Under the pieces are notes generated by a model. That model saw only the letters and a list, made by a program, of their open reading frames with translations. It did no database searches and was not told the DNA's origin. Of a DNA stretch of 64,000 bases, positions 23,059-33,889 are shown piece by piece. Within the stretch, counting starts at the first letter, position 1, and the number at the start of each line of letters is the position of its first letter. The DNA is from Inia geoffrensis (Eukaryota > Chordata > Mammalia > Artiodactyla > Iniidae), in assembly GCA_036417435.1 (NCBI GenBank), contig CM070911.1:9176001-9240000 (forward strand), in the 5' to 3' direction. The position numbers and the translations under genes were made by a program.

Positions 23059-23632
23059 TGAGGCAGGAGTTAGATGGGCCCCAGGCTGAACAGTTTCTGC
23101 CCTGTGGACAGAAACTCCATAATAGTGGAAACTCCATAAAAGCAGGATGATGGAGGAGGCTGGGCCCTTCCCAGATCAGAGATAAAAGACCACATAGTCC
23201 TCATTCTCGAAGTCAAGGAGACCTCCCTGACAACACATGCGCAGAAAGGCTCCTTGGAGGTCCAAAAGGGAGGGGACGCCACCCCACAGTAAGTGATGTC
23301 AACTACCCATAGGCCTCTTCGCTAGAATCCATCTTGGCTAAGAGATGTGCAACGCACACGTGGGAGGACCCTGAGATATACCAAATACGGACTCAGAACC
23401 AGGCAAAGCAAGATGATTGGTCAAAGGAAACCTGGAACAAATGCCCCATAAAAGTGATTCAAACTACCACAGGGGAGCAACTCTCTCTCTGAGCCCACCC
23501 ATGTTTCTATCCACACGTACTGTAAGCTTTTTCCTCCTAATAAACCCTTTACTTGCTTTACTACTTTCCACCTCTATGTGGAAATTCATTTCTACACAGC
23601 TGATGGGCCAGGGTCTTGTCACTGGCCCCTGG
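23059..23632 (+). mobile_element. Endogenous retrovirus LTR (class I-like), sense
   Basis: It begins 'tgaggcaggag'. It has a TATA-like 'cccataaaag' near 23446 and a polyadenylation signal 'aataaaccc' near 23539, followed by a GT-rich region, which is the U3-R-U5 layout of a gammaretrovirus-like LTR. I recall a related LTR in other cetartiodactyls, which a database search would have to confirm. No gag, pol or env follows. The right boundary is unclear because a tRNA-like sequence abuts it. Confidence 0.65.
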
Positions 23633-23704
23633 TCCCTGATGGTCTAGTGGCTAGAATTCAGTGCTCTCACTGCCGCTGCCCGACCTCAGTCTCTGGCCGG
23701 AACC
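23633..23704 (+). pseudogene. tRNA-Glu(CUC)-like sequence at an LTR edge
   Basis: The first 50 positions align without gaps to mammalian tRNA-Glu with about seven differences. They include a perfect internal A box (tggtctagtgg, 23640-23650) and the anticodon CTC at 23666-23668. The T arm and acceptor 3' side are degraded and probably lack 2 nt, so the B box is not functional and the cloverleaf cannot close properly. This is a pseudogene or a tRNA-derived module of the repeat, not a working tRNA. Confidence 0.7.
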
Positions 23705-23859
23705 GAAATCCTGCTTCAAGCCGCTGCAGGCCAAGACCTCCCGAGATCATCCCCACCTTTGAGGATCTCCCAGCAATGGATAAGGCAGATCAATAAATAA
23801 GTGCCATTGGTGGTAAAGGAAGTAAAATGTATGCGGTAGGGAGGAGACACTGGGGTCGA
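23705..23859. other. Linker between the two LTR-like blocks
   Basis: The stretch 'gaaatcctgcttcaagccgctgcaggcc' continues from the tRNA-like block and may belong to the same retroviral leader. Otherwise unassigned. Confidence 0.35.
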
Positions 23860-24330
23860 TGCTGGAAGCTCAGCCTCCTTGCACCGGCGCTGAATTGAAT
23901 CTCAGAGACAGAGATTTGGGTGAAGTAGAAAAGAATAGCTTTATTGCCTTGCCAGGCAAAGGGGGACACAGTGGGCTCATGCCCCTCAAAACTGTGTGTC
24001 CCATCCCCGGAGGTTTGGTTAGGAATTTTATAGCAATGGTTCAAGGGCAGGGTTGCTGAAAAGGATTAGGTTGTGTACAGGGCCTGCATTCCTTTACTGT
24101 GGTCTCAGGTAGCGAGCTTCTCTGGCTCCTTTATTCTGGCCTCAGGTGGGCTGCTCTGGAATGAGGAATGCTAACATCTTCTATTTGTTGGAGGTTTTAG
24201 GTCTGTAAAGAGCTCAAACATACTGTTCTGCGTATCCTTTGAGGCGGAACCAGGACCCTGCCCCAAGGCTGCAATATTATTTCTGGGCTACTTCTCCCTC
24301 ATCTCTGCATCCCCTCTCTACCCTGATTAG
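23860..24330 (-). mobile_element. Endogenous retrovirus LTR, antisense
   Basis: Read on the minus strand it shows 'aataaagctattcttttctac' near 23935-23950 (polyadenylation signal), a U5 ending in 'aggctgagcttccagca', and upstream 'aggggcatgagcccactgtg' typical of class I ERV LTRs. It faces the sense LTR at 23059. No coding region is attached. Confidence 0.6.
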
Positions 24331-26200
24331 CAATTGTTTGAAAGGCTTCCATGCCCCGGAGCACCACAGGGTCTTCCTCTGTTTCAGGGTTGGGTTTTGA
24401 GGAACCTGCAGAAAGGGAACCGTGCAGCATAACAGAAGTATAAATCTACACTACTCCAAAGCTAACTCCAAATCCTGCCCCGGTATATAATTTTAATTTA
24501 CAAACTACTTTAGAAAAGGTGACTATGAGCAAAAAAATTGTCAGGGGGCAAATAAAATATAAACCTAAATTATAATAAAGTAAGATCGACAGTTCTAAAA
24601 GCCATCTACATGAAGTGGGACCAGGAATGCAGGATATTAACCCTGACTTGGATCTTGAGGGATGGATAGGCTTTTAAAGTGAGAAAAAGCAGAGTTTGGA
24701 GGGAGATGCTAAAAGTTTAGTTTTCCTTGGGCAAGAGTGTGGGAAGAGATAAGCTAAGCTTGAGGGCAGAAGACCTTGAATTCTAAGCCAAAGAAGTGAA
24801 TTTTACTTGCTGCATTTTTACAATGCTACATCAAGCATGTACCAAGTATATCAGTATGCCCAAATACGAAGATGTGTTTTTATTTTCCTTATCTTATTCC
24901 AAGGAGCCCATAATATGACCTTCAGCTCTAATGCTATCCGTTTAGGTAGGCAGACATACTTCTTAGTTTCTGCCTATGCTTTTTCTCAGCATAATTGCTA
25001 ATATTGACCCCTTTTCCTCTCCTGACTCCTAGAATTGTCCTGGGTTGAATGATAAATTACTTGGACATGCAACTTACATGCTACAATTACTCTTTCCTCA
25101 ACTGGAAGATGTAACCATGCTCCATTAGGTCTTTGGCCAGTAGAAATTTGCAACTCTATGTTCTCCCTTTGCTTTCTTCCAGGTTAGACTGGCTTGTCTT
25201 GAGGCCAGCCCCGCTCCCTTCTCTCCTTCAGATTTGGGGTCTGACAGGCTTTTACTCTTTGGGCTTTAGCACCAGTTGCTCTGGAAAAGGCTCCATTGAT
25301 AGCCAAAGCTTACTCAGTGGGACCTCAGTCCTAACTGTGCGTTGGTATTAACTGTCCCCACTGGCAGACCAAACACTAGCCAGGCTAATTGCACACAAGG
25401 AAATTTTTCTATAAAGAAATTGATTTTTGACGGTTTTTATAAAACATTCATCCATTCAACCTAGTTGAATTCATTTTTATCTTACAGATTTGTTTTTGGT
25501 TTTTCTTTTAATTTCAGATGAGGTCATGAGAAATTAAATTTCTTTTAATTTCAGATGAGGCCTTTACAATGCATAGGCCCTCTAAAAATCTCCATTCTAC
25601 TCTGTCCTACCCCATCCTCAGCACTCTTGATCTTGCGGGTCTACGGTGGGATCTGGGTTGGTCCTGATGTTCAGTACTAAATGGGTAAAAAAACCAAAGT
25701 TATCAGTAAGGCCAAAAGAATACTAGGTCCCCCTGGGGGGGAGTTAGCTCTTGGAAGGCATTATTAAACTTGGGCAAGGCCAGGAGAGGTGAGGTTTGAT
25801 CGACTTGGAACTGGTGTTCCAATTCGGGAATAGAGTGAAAGCACCACCTGCTTCGGGAATCAGGATTTCTCTAGAAAAGGATCCCATCTCCTACATTGGT
25901 CTTGCCATCTCTACTCCTGCAGGACCTGGATAGAGTCCTGATCCTTAGCCTGTCCTTTCCTGTCTATGAGTCAATGCTTGACACTTTTCTGTGGATTTTC
26001 CTAGGGACTGCGGCCCTGCCACCATACTCAGTACTGTCACCACCCTTTGTCCCCTTTGACTTCGGTTTTGACTCCCCCAACATCTCTTCTTTACCAAGGA
26101 AGATGAGGAGAGGAGATATTGTCATTAACTACATGACAATAATTTTAGTCTCTATTCTAGACCCTTTACATCCCTAACAATATTTAATTCTCATAACAAC
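24331..26200. other. About 1.9 kb mostly unassigned
   Basis: Apart from a short local duplication at 25502-25560, I see no repeat or gene. The plus frame at 25896-26177 (93 codons) has no recognised domain. Confidence 0.4.
25502..25560 (+). repeat. 37-bp-period short direct repeat
   Basis: The 22-nt word starting tttcttttaatttcagatga and ending gg occurs at 25502 and again at 25539. The copies are identical over this word and are joined by 15 other bases. Confidence 0.85.
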
Positions 26201-26205
26201 CTCTA

Positions 26206-26290
26206 GAAGGTGAGATAAGAGACAGATAAGAGATAAGATAGATAAGAGATATCTCTTATCTCAGTAAGAGATAGCAATGATCTCTTATTT
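26206..26290. repeat. GATA-rich tract with a 22-bp perfect palindrome
   Basis: Multiple 'gataaga' words lead into a perfect inverted repeat centred between 26250 and 26251 and spanning 26240-26261 (halves agataagagat and atctcttatct). The word tgatctcttattt (26278-26290) at its right became the target duplication of the L1 stub at 26291. Confidence 0.9.
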
Positions 26291-26429
26291 ATTTATTTAT
26301 TTTTTAACATGTTTATTGGGGTATAATTGCTTTACAGTGGTGTGTCAATTTCTACTTTATAACAAAGTGAATCAGTTATATATATACACACGTTTGCATA
26401 TTTCTTCCCTCTTGCGTCTCCCTCCCTCC
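26291..26429 (-). mobile_element. 5'-truncated L1 3' end, antisense
   Basis: The run 'taacatgtttattggggtataattgctttaca ... aacaaagtgaatcagttatat' is a reversed cetartiodactyl L1 3' UTR. Perfect 13-bp target duplications tgatctcttattt lie at 26278-26290 and 26430-26442, so the whole insertion is only about 139 bp. Confidence 0.9.
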
Positions 26430-26782
26430 TGATCTCTTATTTTAGATGAGAAAACCAAGGCTCCAAGTGTTTTTAAGAAATTGCTCAAAGAACAAGTAAG
26501 TATTAGTAAGAGTGGGATTCAAATGGCAGGTCTTTCTAATACAACATGCTGACTGCTAGTGTTGCCTCTGGAAGGTGCTATTGGAAACAAAGAAGTTAAA
26601 TCATATTTGATTCCTGCCCTCCCAGGAGATGACAGTTCAGTGGGGCAGGCAAACACACAAAAATCCACCTGAACTGGAGCAGGGTACCAGGAGAACAGAT
26701 TGCAAAACCTTTCAGAATTCAACTCAAACATCCCATTCCCTGAGAACCACTCGACAAAGATTCTAATCAGAAGACTATTATG

Positions 26783-26990
26783 GGGCTTCCCTGGTGGCGC
26801 AGTGGTTGAGAGTCCGCCTGCCGATGCTAGGGGACGCGGGTTCGCACCCCGGCCCGGGAAGATCCCACATGCCGCGGAGCGACTGGGCCCGTGAGCCATG
26901 GCTGCTGAGCCTGGGCGTCCGGAGCCTGTGCTCCTCAACGGGAGAGGCCACAGCAGTGAGAGGCCCGTGTGCCGCAAAAAAAAAAAAAAA
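26783..26990 (+). mobile_element. CHR-2-type SINE, recent-looking
   Basis: It starts 'ggcttccctggtggcgcag', continues 'gtccgcctgccgatgc', 'gatcccacatgccgcggagc', 'gtgagccatggctgctgagc' and 'ggagaggccacagcagtgag', and ends in a 15-A tail. The target duplication aagactattatg is at 26771-26782 and repeats after the tail, to 27000, without mismatch. The perfect duplication and uninterrupted tail suggest youth. Confidence 0.95.
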
Positions 26991-27000
26991 GACTATTATG

Positions 27001-28495
27001 CGTCTTATGTTAAAGTGCCCTATACTCTAATCAGACCACACATTTTAGCATTTTAATGTTCTAGAAGAAAATGGTATTAAAGATAATATTTCTAGAAGAA
27101 AACTGGTATTAAACATAATATTAACATGCTCAGTTTTCATTCTCTATATATTTATTCCAAGAATAATCCTTGAGTGTTTATTAAGGTCTAGCCTCCTCCC
27201 TAAGTGTCAAGAGTATAAACACAAATGCAATGTGAGTCCTGACTTCCAGGGTCTTAGAGTTGTGGTTAAATGACTTTGTAAAAGCACATTGCACAATTCT
27301 AACCAGCTGTAATCCTGTTTCTGGAGACTGTACATTTCTTAACTAGCTCACAGCAATTCCCACTTTGCCAGGCACATGGAGGGTGCACGGAGAATTCTGG
27401 CCAATTGGGAATAACGCTCCACTGCTAGGTTAATTCAGTGGCCATGCGGGAAGGAGGAAGGGGGAGATCACCCTGTTGTCTGGAACATAACCACCAGAAG
27501 AACTTTTTTTCTTTTTTTGGGGGTATGTATTTGGGTATGAAATTGTAAGCCAAAGAATAGAATGATGAATTTCATCTGCTCTAGCCAGGCTCTCCCTGAA
27601 TGAAGCGTCCTCCCTCACAACCCTCTTGCTTCTGCCCTAGGGATTTTCCTGGTTTATGGGTTGGAGCGTAACATAATTTTGTAGCTTTCCCAGCTTTTCC
27701 ATCTCAGTATATATTCATATATATGTATATCGGCATATATATACATAGATATATATATCCATGAACACTAGCTAGAAGACAAAAAGGAATCCTACAATTT
27801 TTAAAGGAAAAATGACAGCTCGTGTTTCCCTTTGTTCTCAGGAACACAAGTCTGGGTGAAGTGAATTTGCTGTCAGTCTGGAAGCAGGGAAATCAGTGCC
27901 TGGTGGTTTACCCCATGTGGTAACCTCTGCCAAGGGAGACGCAGGGACAAAGCCATCTTCTTGACCCCCTTGGCTGAGGGGGGAGAGGTGCCAGGCCCAG
28001 GAGGATCCCTAGACCCAGCTGTAGGTGACACATCACAGGACTGGTTTTGGCCAGAGTTTCACAGTCTTGGTAGTGGCGTCTCCGGGGGAAGCCAGGCTCG
28101 TGCTGTGACAATCCAGGAGGTATCATCCCATACCTCACCTTGCTTCTACGCTGAACCATGAGCTTCCTGGAATGGGACACCCCTCTTCAGGAGAATATCT
28201 GCCAGAAAGCAAGGCAACAGGTCTTCTCCAGAAAGTAAAAGAAACTATAAAGCCCAAGGAGATGATATTCTCTGAAACAGTGGAGAAGACAGCTGGTCCA
28301 CAGCAGCCTTTCTTTTCTGTACTGGCTGCCGGAGCTGGTGCCGTGGACAGTGACACATAAAGATAAGTTTTCCTATCAAACTTTTCAGAAGTTTTTCACC
28401 AGGGTCCCTCCACCACCACAAAGGTGGCTAGAAGCATTTCAGAAAAGGGCAATCTCAGTAAGATTTTTGAAACAGAAGGGAAGCCAGGTACCCGC
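27001..28495. other. About 1.5 kb unassigned, with an AT-rich island
   Basis: 27706-27765 is an (AT)-rich stretch of 'atatat' and 'gtatat' words. The remainder shows no repeat or gene I can name. Confidence 0.4.
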
Positions 28496-28499
28496 ACAG

Positions 28500-28685
28500 G
28501 GTAAGGAACTTACAGGTGGATACCTGCATTTGAATCCCAGTTTTACTACCAAGCAACAAGCTGCTTTATATCTGAGAGCCTCACTGTCTTCGTCTATGGA
28601 ATGGAAGTGACAGTAATCATACAGCCTTGCTCTGAGACAATGCCCTTGCTTGTGACTATTAAAAAGTTAATAAAAGTGCTGGCCA
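28500..28685 (+). repeat. MIR SINE, sense
   Basis: The run 'cctgcatttgaatcccagttttactacca ... gagcctcactgtcttcgtctatggaatgg ... taataaaagtgctggc' follows MIR. Confidence 0.6.
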
Positions 28686-28911
28686 CCAATTTGAATATTG
28701 TCTTTTCCACTCCAGTCTTCTTTTCTGCCAACTCTGCCCTCCTGCCAGAGGCTCATGTGATTCTGAGGGTGACCTTCAATCAGAGAAGGGCGTTGGGGCT
28801 TTAGGTTATCGAGCACAGTCAAGACAAGTTGTTTTTGAGGTTTAAGTTTCTAAAATTTGGTAGAAAGAGACTCACCTTGGGGCCAATACAGTAGCCTCAT
28901 TTTTGGTTTCC

Positions 28912-29028
28912 TTTTTGGTAAGCTCTTTGAGGACGTAGGTAGCGTTTATCTTATTTACTGTTCCATTCCCATCACACCCCCAGTGCAGACTGATACTCAA
29001 TAAATGATGGTTGATTAATATACGTATT
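28912..29028 (+). repeat. L2 LINE 3' end
   Basis: The run 'taagctctttgaggacgtaggtagcg ... tgttccattcccatcacacccccagtgcagac ... actcaataaatgatggttgatt' is the L2 end. Confidence 0.7.
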
Positions 29029-29133
29029 TTGGGGGGGAACCTCAAAGAAAGTGAAAGCGTGACTTCTTGTACCAATAAGCTTGTTACTGAATCCACTTTA
29101 TGTAAGACCCATGTTTCTTCAAGCTTTCTTTCT

Positions 29134-29217
29134 TTTTTTTTTAATTAAAGTATAGTTGACTTACAATGTCTTGTTAGTTTCAGGTGTATAGCAAAGTGAT
29201 TCAGTTATATCTATAAG
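29134..29217 (-). mobile_element. Very short L1 3' stub, antisense
   Basis: The stretch 'ttaattaaagtatagttgacttacaatg ... ttagtttcaggtgtatagcaaagtgattcag' is the reverse end of a cetartiodactyl L1 3' UTR. Likely target duplication gctttctttct (29123) and gctctctttct (29218). Confidence 0.75.
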
Positions 29218-29384
29218 GCTCTCTTTCTATAGTCAATATTTTCTCAACAAGAGTTTATTTGTACTTAGTTGAAGTTTCCACCCTACCCCTTCTTTTAAGT
29301 GAAGCTATTGAAAAAAACAAAACAAAACAAAACACAAAGCAATGACAAAACCCGAAGTGGGAAGGGTGTTAACTGAGAATATAT

Positions 29385-29560
29385 GAGAATATAACTGTTA
29401 CTTGTTCTGGATTCAAGTCCTAACTCGACTAGTAAGTAGCTGGGTGACTTTGGGCAGGCTGATTCACTGCCCTGAGCTTTGGTTTCCTCCTGTACAAAAT
29501 GGAAATAACAAAAAAAGGACATAATATCAATAATATAAAATGGTACCAACCATCCGGAGG
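29385..29560 (+). repeat. MIR SINE, sense
   Basis: The run 'ttctggattcaagtcctaactcgactagtaagtagctgggtgactttgggcaggctg ... tttcctcctgtacaaaatgg' is a clear MIR. Confidence 0.75.
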
Positions 29561-29979
29561 GCAGTTAAGGATCACAGTGTGAAAATTACTATCAAGCTCT
29601 CCAAACAGTGTATGGTGTGTGGCTAATGCTCTCCAAACTGTTACTGTGAGCGCATCTCCTGAACACAGAAGACAAGCCACCTCAGTCCCCATGTTGTGGG
29701 AAGACGATGGGCCTTTGTCAGGCATGGAACCCTGGATCAGGAACTGCCAGGCTGCCTGCTTCTGATAGGCACAGGCAGGGCACGTGTTAGGTGCTGCTTG
29801 TTGCAGTGATGTCCTTGGAGATCTTCGAAGTCAGCATGTCTGAATTGGAACCCACAATCTTTCAGAGTCCCTATCTTGATCAGTGACATCATCGTCCTGT
29901 GGGTCACCCATGTCAGAAGCCCGGGACCCTTCCTGCCTCCTCCTTCATGCTCTGAGCCACGTCATCATCAAGTTCTGTC
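29561..29979. other. No feature seen
   Basis: Unassigned sequence between MIR and L2. Confidence 0.4.
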
Positions 29980-30700
29980 GAATCGCCCTTCTTACAACGT
30001 CTAGAATCCAGCACCAGCTCTTAAGTCCATCTGCCTGGAAGGCTTCGTGATCTGTCATGTTTCTGGCTATAGTCCATCTTCAGAGCTATGATCGGGTACC
30101 GTTAGAAAGCCAATCCTTCCCACACACAGCCGTGGAAAGACTCATTCTAACAGACCAATACGATAATGCCCCACCCTTGCTCCAAATCCTTCCTTGACCC
30201 CTACCAGGTCCAGGAAAAAAGGTCACGTCCCTTATCCCAGTGTGTGAGCCTCCTGTGCTCACAAACCTGCCACGCTTTCTCCTACCACACCCTCCTCCCA
30301 TCCTTTGTTCCAGCCACCAGAGGACACCACTGTGCTTGTCACTGACTGGGCACAGTCCTCTGGCTGGAGCGTCCTTCCTCTTTGGTCTTCCTAATAAAGT
30401 CCCCTTCCTTTACGAAAGCTCGTTTGACTGTCACCTGCCCTGAAACCCTGACCCCCTCTCTCTCACCTTTGGTGTTGAGGAATATACCTCCCTGTGCTCC
30501 CAGAGCTCCCTGAGCTGCGGCCCTTATCACACAGCATGGTTATTGTGGATGGACTTTCACCCTCCCCGGTTACACTGTGAATTACATAGTAATTGCCAGG
30601 ATGAGGCATTGTTCACCTGGAGCCATGGCACCCAGGACAGGGCTTCGAACAAAGCAAATAATCATAAAATGCTTAATAAATGAATTAAAATGATTACTGA
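29980..30700 (+). mobile_element. Long L2 LINE 3' segment
   Basis: It includes 'ctggaaggcttcgtgatctg', 'ttccagccaccagagg', 'ggctggagcgtccttcc', 'gtttgactgtcacctgccctgaaa' and 'cttatcacacagcatgg', and finishes 'aaatgcttaataaatgaatt'. This is the L2 3' order over about 700 bp. No open ORF2 remains. Confidence 0.6.
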
Positions 30701-30834
30701 ATTAATCAAGTGCAAAGGTAAGGTTCCTTCCTCACAAAAAAATCAACATGAAGCAACTAGAGGACACATAGGAAACAGTCTGCCTATAGGATGCTATTAA
30801 CCTAGGGAGTCCCGGGGGTGGCCCCCTTACCCCC

Positions 30835-31112
30835 TACAGGTCCTGGCACAAATGCCACCTTCTTAGTGAGGTGGCCACTGACCACTGAATTTAAACCCCC
30901 CTCACCCTGCCCCCCCATTCCCTTTCCTGCTGTGCTTTTCTCTAAAGCCCTATCATCTTGGAACATAGTATGTATTGAGTCTTTGTTTTGTTTCTTTCTT
31001 TTTACTAGGCTGTAAGCCTTTCAGAGGCAGGGATTTTGCTTACTTTGCTTTAGAACAGTGTCTGACATACTGTAGGTGCTCAGTGCATGTTATATTGAAA
31101 ATGAATGAACAT
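30835..31112 (+). mobile_element. L2 LINE 3' segment, second copy
   Basis: The run 'caggtcctggcacaaatgccaccttcttagtgaggtggccactgacca ... aggctgtaagcctttcagaggcagggattttgct ... actgtaggtgctcagtgc' is L2, in tandem orientation with the copy just upstream. Confidence 0.7.
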
Positions 31113-31394
31113 ATGTCAGTCATCACTACTTGTGCTGTGACTGACAGGTTTGTTAGAAAAGGGAGTGATCACTTTAGCCTAAGTCTGATGACTCCTTTGA
31201 AGGTCAAGGTCCATTAAACTGATTTTAATAGATTCCATTTATCAAAAAAGAATAAAGAATAACCTTTTTGATGATCTTATCTACTCATTATTAGTTTCAG
31301 AAGAAACTGATGGAATGGTCAAATGCTATTAATATAAAATTAAACTATTAAACTAGTAATAATAATGAAGAGAATCAATAGTAGAGCTGACACT
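31113..31394. other. No feature seen
   Basis: AT-rich and unassigned. Confidence 0.4.
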
Positions 31395-31590
31395 TGTACA
31401 GCTTTTACTATGTGCTAGGCTCTGTCTCAAGCATACAACATATATTAACTCACTTAATCGTCGCATTAACCCTGTGAGTCAGTATTATTATTTTCCCCCT
31501 TTAACAAATCAGAACTCTGAGGTGCAGAGAGGTTAAGGAATTCACTCGAGGTTACAGAGCTGCACTGTGGAGAAGCCAGGGGTCATGGTA
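31395..31590 (-). repeat. MIR SINE, antisense
   Basis: The run 'actatgtgctaggctctg ... cttaatcgtcgcattaaccctgtgagtcag ... tctgaggtgcagagaggttaaggaattcactcgaggttacagagct' is a full reverse MIR. Confidence 0.75.
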
Positions 31591-31599
31591 GAGCAGAGG

Positions 31600-31790
31600 A
31601 AATGCAACAGGCAGGGCAAAGGGCTTGGGTTCAAGTTCTGCCGCTTAGTAACTGAGTCACATAAGCAAGTAACTTCATCTTCTAAACTCCAGTAACCTCA
31701 GCTGTAAGACGAGGAGGATAGGATCGTACGCATTCACACAGTTGTTGAGAGGCTGACAATCATTACATATGAAAGTGCTATCCAAAGGTG
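31600..31790 (+). repeat. MIR SINE, sense
   Basis: The run 'agggcttgggttcaagttctgccgcttagtaactgagtcac ... gtaacctcagctgtaagacgagg' is MIR. With the preceding antisense copy it forms an old inverted pair. A CHR-2 SINE is inserted just downstream. Confidence 0.65.
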
Positions 31791-31798
31791 AGCTACTG

Positions 31799-31990
31799 CG
31801 CTTCCCTGGTGGCGCAGTGGTTGAGAGTCCACCTGCCGATGCAGGGGACATGGGTTCGTGCCCCGGTCTGGGAAGATCCCACATGCCGCGGAACGGCTGG
31901 GCCCGTGAGCCATGGCCGCTGAGCCTGCGCATCCGGAGCCTGTGCTCCGCAACGGGAGAGGCCACAGCAGTGACAGGCCCGCAAAAACAT
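31799..31990 (+). mobile_element. CHR-2-type SINE
   Basis: The body runs from cttccctggtggcgcagtgg at 31801 to 'ccacagcagtgacaggcccgc', with only a five-A tail. Short target duplication gagctactg (31790) and gcgctactg (31991). One head base differs from its sister copies. Confidence 0.9.
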
Positions 31991-32371
31991 GCGCTACTGT
32001 TACTCACTGGGTAGCATTACAACAGTAATGTTCTCATCCCATTCAAGGTTAGGACACTATTATATTATAATTCTTACATGATTGCCTCCATCTCATTCCA
32101 GGAAACAAACGTTGCTCTCATTGACCATTAATTCATACATTCTGGCCATGAGTTGTTTTCACTTGTCCCTCGTGTCCCAAAGCAGCCTCCATGCTAAGCT
32201 GAGGTTAAAATCTTCTTCTGGGAGGTAGAGGTGGTCTTCTCAGACGGCAGCCAGGACCAATGTTACAAGGTCTCTTCATTTTAACAGCAAGGGAGCCTGG
32301 TTAGTTGGCTTTAAATGTGTGAATTAAAAGACCTCTGCCACCTGTTGAAGATCTTCTTCCTGTGTTAAAAC

Positions 32372-32730
32372 AAGTTCTGCCTCGGGGCCTTTCCGCCTGT
32401 CTGTCCCTCTATTGGGAATGTTCTCCCCTTGTCTCTATGAAACAGTTAAATCTAAATGCTCATGCTGCCTCCTCAGAGAAGTGTTCCCAGGCCTCCAGGA
32501 CAGAGCAGGTACCCATGCTCGCTGCCATCCCAAGCATTTCCAGTGGCACTGCCACAGACCTAAAGCAGTCATCATTTGCATAAATAGTAAATGTCTGTCT
32601 TCTCCACTAGAATATAATTTGGATGAGGTTAGGGACCACCTCTGTCTCTTTCAACACTGGAAACCAGTGTCCATTGTAACTATGACACCTTGCCAGTAAA
32701 AGGTGCTCGTTAAAATATTTTGAATGAAAG
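32372..32730 (+). mobile_element. L2 LINE 3' segment
   Basis: The run 'tctgcctcggggcctttccgcc ... ttgggaatgttctccccttgtctc ... tccactagaatataatttggatgaggttagggaccacctctg ... gtaaaaggtgctcgttaaaatattttgaatgaa' is L2. Confidence 0.7.
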
Positions 32731-33885
32731 AAAGCACCCCTTGACCACGTTGGGGAAGCCCCAGGCTCTCTGAGCCTTGGTTTCCACGTCCGTCAAAGAA
32801 TTTCCCTGGCCATCACATGATTGCTGTGCATATGGCAGCAAAAAACTCTTTAGACACAAAAATATGAAACATGCACCCAGGGACTGAGGTGCCACAGTTT
32901 CTATGCAAAGCATTTTAGGAGGTGAAAAATGCATTCCAAGGTTGAAGCAAATAGACCTACACATCAGGCATTGAGTTATTTGGAGCAAAAGCAAACAGGA
33001 GGGAAAAAAGGACATATGTTGATTGGGAGGGCAGAAGGAATTCCAAGCTCTGCAGTATCTTTGGAATTCTTGGAGCCCTTTCAGTGCGAATCAGGTTACA
33101 CTGGAGATATATTTGGATTTTGCCATCCACTAAGTGCTGTTTCACATGGGCCATGGAGACGAATTCTAACTTACCGTAAATAGAATGAGGGGAGCCTTGT
33201 TGCTAAATTATTTATTGCGCATTACATCTGGCCCTGAGCAATGATGTCTTTAGGTTCCACAAAGGTAGCTGTGTACAGTCTATTGTCATTACATAAAGGA
33301 AACTCTGACGGTTTAGGTTATAAAGATATAAATTTTCTGTTCATCAACCGGTGAAGAGCACACAGGGTTACTCTATTGTGTTCGTGCAGGAGACTAGAAA
33401 TAGGTTTCTGCATCTTCTCCCAAACGCTCTGTCCACATTTGCCATAAAGATCCACTAATCAGTTTTTGTCTTCCCTTCTGTAGAATGAAAAGCAGAATCT
33501 CGTCTCCTCTGTCTGTTGGACCCTGTATGGCTTCCCGGTGCCTGTGGAGGGAGAGCCAGGCTTAGAGGAATCTTCTAAACACAAAACAGAATAAACCCCT
33601 TACAAAGCTTCACGTTACAAAGGACAGATTGAGAAAGCCCTTCCCATCCCTCCCTCTAATTGCGACAGGTTTGAGGTTGAGGGAGATTTCTTAATAGGTC
33701 AACACCTCATATGCCTCTTTCTTTATAGATGCAGGTGTTTTTTCTTTCTGGAGAGGTACCTTTCATGCACCAACTTTCCTTCCTCTTCTTGTTCTACTTC
33801 CTTCCATCTTTTCCTATTATCAGTTAATTATGGGTCATTCATTTAACAAACATGTATTAATCCCTACCCGGGGTTAAACTAACTG
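32731..33885. other. About 1.15 kb repeat-poor sequence
   Basis: No repeat is recognised. 33040-33420 is compositionally balanced and could be unique or conserved sequence. No exon can be supported. Confidence 0.4.
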
Positions 33886-33889
33886 TGTG

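Noticed and set aside
23633..23704. Functional tRNA-Glu gene
   Set aside because: The T arm and acceptor 3' strand are degraded, so the B box and cloverleaf are lost. Called as a pseudogene instead.
26519..26977. 152-codon minus-strand frame
   Set aside because: Its first half is antisense CHR-2 SINE sequence, and the remainder has no family signature.
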